Positions 1 through 9,652 of a stretch of DNA of 20,627 bases are shown here, piece by piece. The notes below the pieces were generated by a model. That model did not search any database, had not been told where the DNA came from, and was given only the letters and a program-made list of their open reading frames with translations. This DNA comes from Phallusia fumigata (Eukaryota; Chordata; Ascidiacea; Phlebobranchia; Ascidiidae). A program made the translations under genes and the position numbers. The stretch's first letter is position 1; every line of letters starts with the position of its first letter. The stretch is taken from contig QXVZ01018363.1 in NCBI GenBank assembly GCA_008931825.1, positions 1 to 20,627 on the forward strand, written 5' to 3'.

Positions 1-2040
1 TGGCCTAGGATTTAAGCCTTTGTTGGAGTATTTTAACATTTTTATGGGTAACTTCTCCAACGATAACCTTTAGTGTCTTAAAAACAAGTACCAACGGGTA
101 AAAGCCTCATTGTATTAAATGACGGCATGAGTGATTGTCATAAAGTTTGATTAATATGGTTTCGACTTGTGATAGCTTTTCTGTCAAGTTTTGCGTACCG
201 CCGTTTCGACGTCCTATTCAGGTCGTCTTCATCAGGTATATACACACAATGCGCCACATACAACAAACGAGGTAGAAAAAACAAAGAAATGAACAAGCGG
301 TATGGAATGGGCAGCGCCAACCCATGCGACATCTTGTACCACTAACTGGTCTAATGCATGTATGCAAAGAATTGATAACAGATCCTTATTTAGTGGCCTG
401 TTAGAGATTTTTTGTGACATTTACACATTTTGCTTAAATGAAAATGGTATTTAACCAGAAACTTTCTTGCTTTTCCGTTTGATCTATTGAGGGAGTTCCA
501 AATTATACTGTCATTGAAATAACAATTGCGTCATTTTGTAGCTAGAACATTTTCTCGCAATCAAAAGTCCATTCCAAGTGTCGGTCAGTTGTCCAGCCTA
601 TCAAGAACGCGCTTATTGGTCCGTTTCGCGGTCACTCGAACGCAAATGAAGCGCAACGGACACAAATATCCGTCTGTCCACAAGCGGACTGACCATTAGC
701 TTCGTGAGAGTGGACGCCGGGTTCAGGTGTTTTGTCAAGGCCCACTCGCTGATAGAAATCTTATCGTTCGTCAGCTCAGTTTCCAAACAGCTGCAATTAA
801 GGACTTCCACTTGCGGGAATGTCTGAGCTTTGAACTGACCGAACGTCAATCAAAGGTTTTTTGGGGGTTTAATTTTATCCACGGTGAGCAAAAACGCCTA
901 AATCGTTTTATGCTTGTTAGTAAGTCCATCGCCTAGCTGCTAGGTTTAATGCGGTTAGGCGGGCACATTTATCTATTCAATTGTTCGATGGAGAACGAGT
1001 ACAAACCTAAAATACAAAAAATGCACTAAACTGAAGGAATTCGTCTTGTTGTTGTTGTTTGGAGGAAATGCAAGTAATCTCGTTTCTGACATTCCGAAAG
1101 ATCTATGCTAAAGTAACATTTACATTTTTTTCGACGATGTGCATCTGCGAGTTGCAACGCTAAAAACAATACATTCTAAACTTTTCACACAACATAAAAA
1201 TGGTCGGCGAAACGTAATTTGCCAAATTCACAGGTTGTTTTCTAAATTTGCCTCGAAATAATAAAATGTTGATCGCAGTCTGTTATTTTTGGCATACACG
1301 GCATAGTGCGCAAGTGGTTGTTGCGATTCGTCAAGTGTTGGTTCCAGGTTTTGTGTTTTTCCAGGTTACTTGTGCTATAAGTCAGAGCAACATATTGCAG
1401 TCACCAACATCGCCGTTCCCCCAACTGGAGATAAAATGTAACAACAGGCAATTTTCATAGTTCCTTTTGAGTCAACAACGACTCAGGTGTGTATTGCGCC
1501 ATGCCCTCAAGCCGCCTGGGTTCAACCACTGCTCGTAGGCAATCCCTAATCATACCAGAAATCGCGGCGGTGCGGCTTCAGGGCGTCCGGAAATTCTAGA
1601 CAGCGTAAACATTTACCCAAAGCCTTGTCGGACTTAAGAATCGGCAAAGGCGCAGGTGTTTAACGGGCCGCACCTGCTGGAGGGTAGAATTTTACTGCGG
1701 TGCGATGCTGAGATTTCAGGTTGTGTTATAATTCGCAACTCTTAGCGTATGTCTGTTTGGACAGATGCAATGCGGTACTACGAGACTGCAAGACGCTGAA
1801 GGTGCGTTAGGGTTTCTCCTACAATCGGCTATCTCCATGTAGAGCTACACTTAAATACTGTTTTCTTTAAAAGTCATGTTGAGGGTCGGTACGCGCTACT
1901 TAGCAACAACTCATATGTTATTACTTTCCCACTAATCCAACCTTATATTTGACATTTATTGATGAAATATGCAAATTTTTTTTCAGTTTTGAGTTAAATT
2001 CGTGTCAGGACTATACAATGTTGCGTTGAGTTGAAGTCTG
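1..2040. other. non-coding stretch, no gene seen
   Basis: No reading frame here has recognisable content. The open frames are short (under 80 codons), overlap on both strands and lack matched splice sites. One canonical Tcf-like heptamer ATCAAAG lies at 849-855, and a short TTG run sits near 1050. A GGTTCAA box-B-like string near 1519 has no matching A box. It lies far on the 3' side of FoxD and nothing ties it to that gene. Confidence 0.6.
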
Positions 2041-2060
2041 TTAAACGGATCTCTTAACCC

Positions 2061-2146
2061 GAGTCACAGGTCAAGTCGAGTCTTTGGTCCCAAGTCAACG
2101 AGTCTTTGCACCTACAAGACTCGAGTCAAGTCCGTCCCATTACAAC
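2061..2146. repeat. degenerate GAGTC/AAGTC-rich repeat
   Basis: The pentamers GAGTC and AAGTC recur many times within about 85 bases, including a perfect 10-bp palindrome GACTCGAGTC at 2118-2127. The same vocabulary recurs in the patch at about 12521-12680. Such strings are common at the ends of decayed small non-autonomous DNA transposons in marine animals, but I see no clear terminal inverted repeats or target-site duplication. The family is therefore unassigned. Confidence 0.35.
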
Positions 2147-3400
2147 AAAGTAAGTTTATCCGCCATTTCTACGTGATTTAAAACCTACCACTTTAATTTC
2201 GCTTTTGTTTGATAAGATTTGTATAAAAATCGACAAAGAAGATTGGTTTACGAAAAATATGTTGAAGTTCTTTGAAAGCACTTCTAGGAAATAAGTTCAC
2301 CTTTTTGTGACTCGATTGAAATCTTTTTAAAACTGACTTGAAACGAGTCCTTGACTGGATTCAATATAACGATGGTTAAATACCAGAAGATCAGACCAGC
2401 ATTAACAGCGAAAACAGTTTTTAAAGTCCGTCATCGATCTTCTGTCAAAGTACCTGTAACTTGTTCGCAGTAATAGGGGCAAGCAAACATGGTGATCTTC
2501 TGTGTAAAGTATGGCACAGGTGTTGAGGGATTTTTCGTTAGGCTTGATGTGACAGTTTTATCAGCATAGTTTTGTTTAACCTAGACGGCTGCTTTGATTT
2601 TTTAGTGAGCCGCTTGTGTTTGCAGGAGCAAAAAATCAGTGACAAAAAAGATAAAAAAATTTTTTTTTTTACAATTTCATCCCCATTAGATTTTCAATTA
2701 AGAAGGCAGCTTGACATACAAAATATACAACCTTCCAGCTAGACAACAAGTTAATTAATAATTTTCATTTGGTTTGACTAACCTTGCATTTAAATTGTCT
2801 TTTTTGCATCATTTTGATAGTATTTTATAAATGAAACTGTCAGTTCTCAGTAAACGTGCGCTCGTTTCTTCTAAACCAATAGGACGGATTTAATTTCTCC
2901 GGGAATCCGCGTTTTTGAACTCCTTACGTCTAGTGCAGATCTTGCTAAACACCGAATTATGTTTGTTTTTGTTGGGAAAACATTACTCACTTAAAAATCA
3001 CCTGGGAGATTTTGTCGCGTTCATTACGCATGGAAAGCAATGCTAATCTTTTTTGGCAAAGTGATAACGATACCTGCAACAACTGTCAGTAAACTACGTG
3101 GCAACAATGGCGTAATTTTTGGTCGCCTTTGCATTGCACGCATCGAGGCACCGCAATTAACTTCTCTAACACCAGTCTCTTATTATCCGTCTCTAAACGT
3201 GGGTTCACTGTGAGTTCACTCAGCCTAAAGTGCGCGCTAATGCGTTGGACAAATTTTCACTACAAGGCAACAAGCCGACGCTTGTGTTCCAGCTTCCCAC
3301 ACCACTTGGCTGCGGTTTGCTTTGGGGATTAACAAAAAAACAAAAACCCTCCCCCTTCTCCACCTGTTTGATGTCACCTCCCGCCCTTCCTGTCTTGATC
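2147..3400. other. non-coding stretch, no gene seen
   Basis: This stretch is AT-rich with no credible coding frame. A run of A followed by a long run of T lies near 2650-2675. Fragments resembling the GAGTC-rich repeat (gactcgattg, acgagtcc) continue to about 2360. GC content rises toward the right end, just before the promoter-like cluster. Confidence 0.55.
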
Positions 3401-3404
3401 GTGT

Positions 3405-3440
3405 CACGTGAACACCGTCAGCCAATAAGAGGATAAATAA
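3405..3440 (+). promoter_or_regulatory. promoter-like cluster: E-box, CCAAT, TATA-like
   Basis: A CACGTG E-box (3405-3410), a CCAAT box (3422-3426) and a TATA-like ATAAATA (3433-3439) follow one another in the usual promoter order, in a locally GC-richer stretch. About 50 bases further an ATG at 3488 opens a 52-codon frame ending at 3646. That frame contains a possible splice donor, CCG followed by GTAATT, at 3642/3643. The order and spacing look like a rightward promoter, but the peptide (begins MSDLRVLWIK) is not recognised and no second exon could be assigned. Chance clustering of short motifs is a real alternative. Confidence 0.25.
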
Positions 3441-3649
3441 ACTTCGTGCCTGCGGTCTGTCGATTTCAAAGGCGGATTTGACGGATTATGTCCGACTTAC
3501 GCGTGTTGTGGATCAAGTGCGTAGATGATGAATTATTTCTTAAAGTTTTAATTTATAGCCGGTTTTGGTCTTCTGTTTTGGCTGGAATATCGCCGCGTCG
3601 CGTAAGATACGTATCTGAACATGCAAACGGCTGCAGCTACCGGTAATTA

Positions 3650-6220
3650 ATTGTGTTTAGGTGCAAATGTGTGAGTTTCAACAAAGAAACGTTCTGTCAC
3701 AATTTGTTCCACTAGTGCAATAAAATGCGTTGTAAAGTGCTGAAAGTTAAAGCAATCTTATTTGCTTTGTGCGCAATCAGTCCGTTACCATGACCAAAAT
3801 TACTTATTGTCAGCATTAAAACAATTTTCAGTCTGGACATTAGCATAGGAGGTGAGTTGACTTTGTTTCGCTTGGTGAAAGAAAAAATAGCGACACAATA
3901 GCACTAAGTCAATCACCAGGCCGGAAATAGCGCAACGTTAAAACGTTAAGAGGCGCAAAAATGTTAAGGGCACAATTGGTGGATCAAGGTCGGACGCGCT
4001 GCAGCTACACCGTAAATTCAGGCAAATTACTCAGTCTGCATTACACAGGTAACCAGTTCAATATATACGTATTGGCATATTACTCAATCTGCATATCATC
4101 ATCACAAAGGAAAAACTATATTGAAAAACGGGCTCATATCAACACACCGCACGTTTGAACATTATCCCACAGAACAAAACCCAACAAAACAAATCACATC
4201 AATCTTACTGGCATCTCCCGGCAACGCCGGACAGTCACAGCGTAAATTCGCTACCCGACGCCGTAGTAGCGTCATTAAAAATGTGGAACGCTGCCCGTCG
4301 CGTTAATTTACTGCTCCCAAAGCGCGACAAAATGCGCCTGCCCGGCGGGTGACGTAACACGCAATTACGTCATGTTATGATGCCATGTTCCCACCGAGCG
4401 TGTAGAGCTTCATTAGCTGGAACGGCACGTGAGAATGTTGGGTCGTTTCGAGGTCAAATGGGGGGCAATTTTAATTCCCTTTGCTAATTCTTAAAAGAAC
4501 AGTTAAAGTCGTTGGTGTTGTAGGTGCTATAAGCAAGTAATTTCGGCCAATTAAGCAGTTTGTTTACTGGCTTGCTAATAGTGAAGTAATTTCGGCCAAT
4601 TAAGCAGTTTTTTTACTGGCTTACTAATAAATGAAACCTTGCAAGTGTTAAGAGCCGTTTTCGTACAGTAAGGCGTAAGCAAAAAAATCTTTTGTGGTAA
4701 AAACCACTATTTCTACCACTGACAAAAGCCTGCAAAACAAGTTTCGAATAACCTCATAATTTTTCACTTCTTTTACCCTAAACTGAATGGAACTAAACTC
4801 CACAAGAAGCGATAAATTTGGCCTTGTAAGCTGTTGCTACCTATTATTACAAATAACATAAACGTGATGCAGAAAATAAAAGCGCAACCTCGAAATAGGT
4901 AAGCTGTCGCTAGAGGGCATACAAGGATACAATGTTGAACACCTTCCATCGCCTTGTGCACTTCTTTTTCTTGCTGTTAAGCTATTCCGTACGTTTGAAC
5001 CATTAACACAAATTCTAAAATTTGAACACGCGGCAATTTAAATTTCTAGATAGAGATACTGTTGCACAAAAATGCATGCCAAAAATTCTTTTGTTTCAGT
5101 CAATGGTCAAAAACGTCATTGACTCATGTTATAATGGAAAAAAATTGTAACGCGATTTGGAAGTAAATACTAAATAGCAAAAAAACATACATCTTGTTTA
5201 CACGTTTGTGCTCACGTGCACATTGGCCTTATTCATCTATCCACGTAGAACCACAATCGCCGTATTTGGCTTGAAGGGACAATACAGTACTCGGCACAGA
5301 CATAGTCATAAATCGCTTGGTCCATTAGCCGACTCATAACAATTGACTATAAGGCTTTAAAAACACAAATGTTCGTACATTAACGCCGTTAAACTCGTCG
5401 TAAATTAATGTAAACGTTTTAAAAATGACGACCCGTTTTCGTCAGTTGCTAAGTTTACACACCTAACAATAAGTCGGATCTAACGTGTATTCAGTGAGAC
5501 TTGCTGTATAAAATGGTTTCCCAGAACACCAAAATAGGTTCACTGAAAGATATTGTGAAATGGTTGTTTCGGGTCAAAATATTTCCGCTGTTAACATGGC
5601 CTGATGGCTTTTATTGGTAACTTGACGTAATCGTTGTTTTCTAAGGCCAGTATTTGACACTGTAATTTCCCGGGGTATTTCCAACAAGTAAAACTCTGTG
5701 TATGGAATGGTCTCCCACCTCAGCTCTGTTTGTCCAGTTGGGGACCCAGTTAAGTCACACTGATGCTGCCCCGTCTGGCATTGATTCGCATTGTGTGGTA
5801 TTGGGTTTAGTTGCATATCATTCTACCGAAATCTGAACTATCTTGTTTACTACTTTTACTGTTGACAGTATTTCTCGGTTTAATATTGTTTTGAGAAGGA
5901 CATTACAAACTCCAACTCGCAGTGTTTCTTCGTAAAAGAAGGAATGGACATGCAATTAAAGTTTGTTATGATGCTAGAACTGTCAGGATTTGCGCAATGT
6001 AAGATAGACAAAGCCAAAACCATCTGTAGCACTGAACAACCTTCTCATAGCCTTGCTTTTACAAATATTTATCACTAAGTTGCCTTTTGTTGTTAATACT
6101 GGCACATTTTCTGTCACAAAAAAAACGAACTTAACCTCAACAAGATTTGCTCGTCGTTGAAAAACCCGTTAAGTTCATTTAACTACAGAAATCCCACAAG
6201 TTAAGTTTTCGCATTAATTA
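3650..6220. other. intergenic DNA beyond the FoxD 3' end
   Basis: No recognisable gene was found. Two imperfect copies of an ATTACTCARTCTGCAT-like string lie near 4026 and 4077, and a clean 49-bp tandem duplication lies at 4535-4629. A minus-strand frame at 5574-5816 gives an 80-residue polar peptide with two CQTG/HQCD-type cysteine spacings. It contains an AATAAA on the minus strand (5610-5615) and has no matched splice partner, so it is not called as a gene. Confidence 0.5.
4535..4629. repeat. tandem duplication, period 49 bp, two copies
   Basis: A 46-base segment beginning aagtaatttcggccaatt occurs at 4535-4580 and again at 4584-4629, with two base differences and a three-base linker. It does not overlap a gene. 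The high identity implies a recent local duplication, or active copy-number variation. Confidence 0.9.
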
Positions 6221-6223
6221 AGT

Positions 6224-6229
6224 TTTATT
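6224..6229 (-). terminator. candidate poly(A) signal of FoxD
   Basis: The plus-strand TTTATT reads AATAAA on the minus strand, about 500 nt past the FoxD stop codon at 6729-6731. It is the first canonical hexamer downstream of the gene. A GT-rich stretch lies about 20-40 nt further downstream on the minus strand, as expected for a cleavage site. A second AATAAA at 5610-5615 could serve as a distal site. Confidence 0.45.
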
Positions 6230-6631
6230 GTTTGATTGCAACCAATGGGCGGAGGAAAAATAAGCGTACACGACGACAAACACACGGACAAATTCGCATC
6301 GACATCGACACGCATGGAATAGATTATACAGCGGAACAATGAATACAGGCATTGAGCAATGGCAAATAGTCTTGTCTGCGCTAAGACGACAGCAAAGAAG
6401 AAAGCTTTAACGGTAATTCAGCCTGGGTCAGTTTGTGTATCTGAGCAATTTCTCCTTTTCGGCAAAAAGCGTTTTAGTTTTGGGGCTGAAGCTCAAAATG
6501 GCGTCTGGTATATTGCGTCATGAAAAATCTATACTGCATATGCGCACACACAAACATAGCTTAATCTCCGAAAACACCGATCGCATTTACGAGCGGCAGT
6601 GGAATGGCTACACACAAGACCCGTCGACGTG

Positions 6632-6650
6632 TGACGTCATTGTGACGTAA
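6632..6650. promoter_or_regulatory. paired CRE/ATF-type sites in the FoxD 3' UTR
   Basis: A full palindromic TGACGTCA lies at 6632-6639 and a TGACGTAA variant at 6643-6650, 11 bp apart, about 80 nt past the FoxD stop codon. These match the CREB/ATF consensus. Position in the transcribed 3' region suggests either a downstream enhancer or chance. Function is not shown by sequence. Confidence 0.35.
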
Positions 6651-6728
6651 TCGACTTCGGTTCGTCCTGAGCTGACTGTGAACCGACCATGGCTCTCGGC
6701 ATTGGGTTTGACACGAACATGGCTTTTT

Positions 6729-9396
6729 TTACGTGGTACGACCGAAACAGGGCCACCCCGTCAGTGGAGGAAGATACCCAGTGCCCCCTAAGGGGTTTGG
6801 GGCTTGCGCCGAGGTCGGGAATCCCGTAAATGGCAAGGTGGGGTTCGATGCAGCACCAAAAAATCCCCTCGAGGCGAGTGGGTTTTGGTAGAACTTTGCA
6901 ACCATGTCATAGTTGGCGAGGAGTTGGGTTTGGCTGCTGGGTATCATAGATGTTGGAATTCTAGATGTTGGAAGAGGTGATGAGATGACTTCATCTGGAG
7001 ACGGACCTCTGTGGCTGGAGGACTCAGGAGGAAAGCGGCGGTCCTCGTTATCAGCTCTCCGGTCTTCGTGATGAGGATGATACGAAGATGTTGAAGAAGA
7101 CGCGGAAAATTTTGGCGTAGAAGTGATGATGGGTTTCATGGTTTGGCTGTGTCCCAACATACTGAGCCTGGAGGAGGACTCACAAGTTGGGGAAGATATT
7201 GGGCTCTTGGAGCGAGGTGAGGAAGATGGTGATGATGAAAATTCCGATCCCTTGGAAATTCTCCTGCTTTCTTCCCGATTTGATGAAGGGACTTCATCAC
7301 TGCTTTTCTTCCCGATGAGGGACTCAATAGAGAATGGTGAATGACGTTTGGTTTTCTTTGGTGCCTCTTCGTTGTCTCCAGGCTGAGTCGATGAAGACTT
7401 AGCCGCGATGGCTAAGTTTGCGGCAAAGAGCCTTGCTTCAGGGCTTTCGCGCTGGAGTGACGGGTTAAACTGAAAGTGTCCAGAGTTAAGAGAGTTCAGT
7501 ATCGGGTTTCCGCAGGGAAACTGGGACAAGGCGTTTGATCCCAAGTTCAAAAGAGCAGCTTGGCGGCTTGCCAATTCTTGTGGTGTCATCAGGGGTACCG
7601 CTGGGGGCAGGGGGTTCATATAGGCGTACGAGTTGAGTGCTGCAGCCATGGCCGCTGCTTGGGGATTGCCAGGCATGCCGTAACCCCTACCGTATGGGTT
7701 AGAACCTCCACCCATAGCAAACATGTGATCACGGAATGGGTCCCGCTGTTGTCGCTTGAATCGCTTGCGTCGACGGAGAAAGGAACCGTTGTCGAACATG
7801 TCTTCTGCGTCGGGGTCCATGGTCCAGTAGTTTCCTTTGCCAGGGTTACCAGGCTCGCGTGGAATTTTTACAAAGCAGTCGTTGAGGGAAAGATTGTGAC
7901 GAATAGAATTTTGCCAAGCAGGGAACTTTTCTCTGTAGTATGGAAACCTGTTCATGATGAACTCGCAGATCCCGCTAAGTGTAAGTTTCTTTTCGGGCGA
8001 CTGAAGGATGGACATCGTTATAAGAGCGATGTAGGAATATGGCGGCTTAACATGTTTCTTTTTTCCATCGCCACTGTCGTCCTTGTCGGTCGACACTTGA
8101 TCGCCGCAATCGTCCTCCGACTGCTCGTCGACATGGTGATGCCCAGATGGGGCTTCGTTGCTTGATGTCGAAGGAACCGGTGACCTAGCACCGCCATCTT
8201 GTTTTTCGGTCAAGGTTTGAGGCATGTGCACAACCGGGTTTCGGGGCTCGGATTCCGGCGAAGAGTTGGCAACTTCGCGTTCCTCGTCCGCTGTGTTGTA
8301 TCGAATTTGTCGGCGATCGAAGAATTGTGGTGCCGGGGAGGAGACCGACGTCACGTCGACTTCGCTTTCTAAATAACCAAAAAGAGTGTTTAGAACATAA
8401 AAATAACGAAAAATGCATTAAGCAGGTAAACAGAAATGTCGCAATGCTTCGGACCGCGGCTCTATAGGTACTGATGGATTGTTTGCAAACTTTTGCCAGC
8501 GCGCCCCATTAATTGTTGCCACGCGTGAAGGCGATGACGGCGAATCAAGGCTCCGTGGCAAGGCGGCCTTTGATCCAGCGGTGTGCCGCTGACAAGTTGC
8601 TGCCTTCGCATTGATCCAAGATAAACTAGCGCTTGGGCTTTGCGTTAACAGCCTCGCGCGGCTATACGAGATTATTTAATCCGCGGCAGTCTGTGTTTGA
8701 TCTAACAGACTTGGCCGACTTTGAATCAACACACTTTACAAACTTATAGAATATGCGATCAAGGTTTGCGACTGTAATTTGTGTCATATAATTATTACCG
8801 CAACTTTATGCCTTTCCGGAACAGAGAGATTACAACTTTACAGTTCTGAATTTTAAATACATAATTGTATATAAATGCAAGGTTATTGAGGTATGTCCTA
8901 ATGGAATCTAGCTTAAAAACCTTAAAGCAATTTTTCTACACACTTTATAGGTGCTTAAATTACCTGTGGGTTCTCCCGTTGGAGCATAGCGTTCCAATAT
9001 AGCAGATGAAGACATTGGTGCCACGGAAGATTTTAACTGGTCTTGAAGTTGCTTTACGGCCGCATTCATAAACTGCAAAGCCGAGATATCGCGAAAATTG
9101 TCCGGCGAGGTACTAGACCTTGATGAAGATTGGCCAGTCTCCGTAGGCGATGCTCTGTGGTGACTTGGGCGTCTGTAAGGGTGGCTGTATCCTGGAGTAT
9201 TGCTGCGTTGGTCGACGGCTTCGACATTGCGCCGCATAGGTCCACCGCCAATACGTTGGCTGGCCTCTTGCTGCTGCAGGTACTGGCCTGGATAACTCAT
9301 GGCCAAGTCCAGGTTTGGTGTAGAACGCGCTGGATACGGAAAACGGGCTGATTGGACTTCGGCTTGGCTCATATGTCCGTAGGTCTGAACTGTCAT
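6729..9396 (-). CDS. FoxD: FoxD forkhead transcription factor, two coding exons
   Basis: This encodes a nuclear winged-helix DNA-binding regulator of 690 residues, joined from 8964-9396 (residues 1-144 plus one base) and 6729-8368. The start ATG at 9394-9396 follows in-frame TGA and TAG codons at 9424-9429, so it is well supported. Residues 225-249 are acidic. The forkhead domain spans about 247-352, with recognition helix [15 protein letters not shown] (296-310) and the basic wing RRRKRFKRQ. It is nearly identical to vertebrate FoxD domains from memory. An eh1-like motif FSIESLIG (490-497) is expected to bind Groucho/TLE co-repressors. The C-terminal half is Ser/Pro-rich. Exon 1 is Gln/Ser-rich with no known domain. 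The splice junction is phase 1 on both sides and reads ...GEPT-E-SEVD.... In Ciona, FoxD is a direct early target of beta-catenin/Tcf and is needed for notochord specification. Family assignment is firm; the exact paralogue and species are inferred. Confidence 0.95.
8369..8963 (-). other. FoxD: FoxD intron (595 nt)
   Basis: The donor reads CAG|GTAATT (GT at 8963-8962) and the acceptor TTATTTAG|AAAG (AG at 8370-8369). The intron is phase 1 and the joined frame is open on both sides. It contains a perfect Tcf/LEF octamer at 8568-8575 and a GATCAAGG variant at 8758-8765. The middle is GC-rich (about 8490-8660), while the flanks are AT-rich. Confidence 0.92.
8568..8575 (+). promoter_or_regulatory. 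Tcf/LEF consensus site in the FoxD intron
   Basis: CTTTGATC matches the Tcf/LEF consensus exactly and lies in the GC-rich core of the intron. Given that Ciona FoxD is a known beta-catenin/Tcf target, it is a reasonable candidate for an intronic response element. An 8-mer like this is expected roughly once per window by chance, so context is the main support. Confidence 0.4.
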
Positions 9397-9432
9397 GCTC
9401 TTGCTACTGATTGTTACTTGCTTCTATCACAA

Positions 9433-9447
9433 CTACGCGCGCCGTAG
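9433..9447 (-). other. short hairpin in the FoxD 5' UTR
   Basis: CTACG (9433-9437) and CGTAG (9443-9447) form a perfect 5-bp stem around the loop CGCGC, about 40 nt upstream of the FoxD start codon. The GC-rich stem could slow scanning ribosomes slightly. It is short enough to be chance. Confidence 0.25.
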
Positions 9448-9591
9448 CTTGTTTCCAGGCAATGGAGTCGGCAGTGCGGTCGGTATCAAGCTAGCTTTAA
9501 AGCGCTGTGCAATCACAATTGGTTGTGTGGCAGCGGCAGAGTTGTCTCGTCGTTCAGCAAGTTGACGGTAATTAGAAAAATTCACTGCTTT

Positions 9592-9602
9592 GGTATTTAA
9601 AA
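9592..9602 (-). promoter_or_regulatory. TATA-like core promoter element of FoxD
   Basis: On the minus strand the string CTTTTAAATACC contains TTTAAATA, about 200 nt upstream of the FoxD start codon. Transcription starting about 30 nt downstream would give a 5' UTR near 170 nt. An ACCAATTG box lies between it and the ATG, and a Tcf-like GATCAAAAG lies about 45 bp upstream. Ciona genes can also be trans-spliced to a leader, which would hide the true start. Confidence 0.35.
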
Positions 9603-9643
9603 GGTTCTGCGAAGAGAGAAAAAAGGCGCGGTTAGAAACGTCT

Positions 9644-9652
9644 GATCAAAAG
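9644..9652 (+). promoter_or_regulatory. Tcf-like site upstream of FoxD
   Basis: GATCAAAAG differs by one base from the Tcf/LEF core GATCAAAG. It is placed about 45 bp upstream of the TATA-like element, where a promoter-proximal activator site would be expected. Confidence 0.3.

Noticed and set aside
1515-1530. tRNA B-box-like GGTTCAA
   Set aside because: No A box at the right distance and no cloverleaf could be drawn.
5574-5816. 80-codon minus-strand frame with cysteine pairs
   Set aside because: Composition is coding-like, but there is no start context, splice partner or recognised domain, and it contains a poly(A)-type hexamer.
6498-6500. ATG in an AAAATGGCGTC context on the plus strand
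   Set aside because: It lies antisense in the FoxD 3' UTR. The frame after it is short and has no recognisable content.
7560-8165. 201-codon open frame on the plus strand
   Set aside because: It lies antisense within the FoxD coding exon, where the codon bias of the real gene keeps the opposite strand open. No domain is seen.
8191-8200. YY1-like CCGCCATCTT
   Set aside because: It lies inside FoxD coding sequence, where it simply encodes part of KQDGG.
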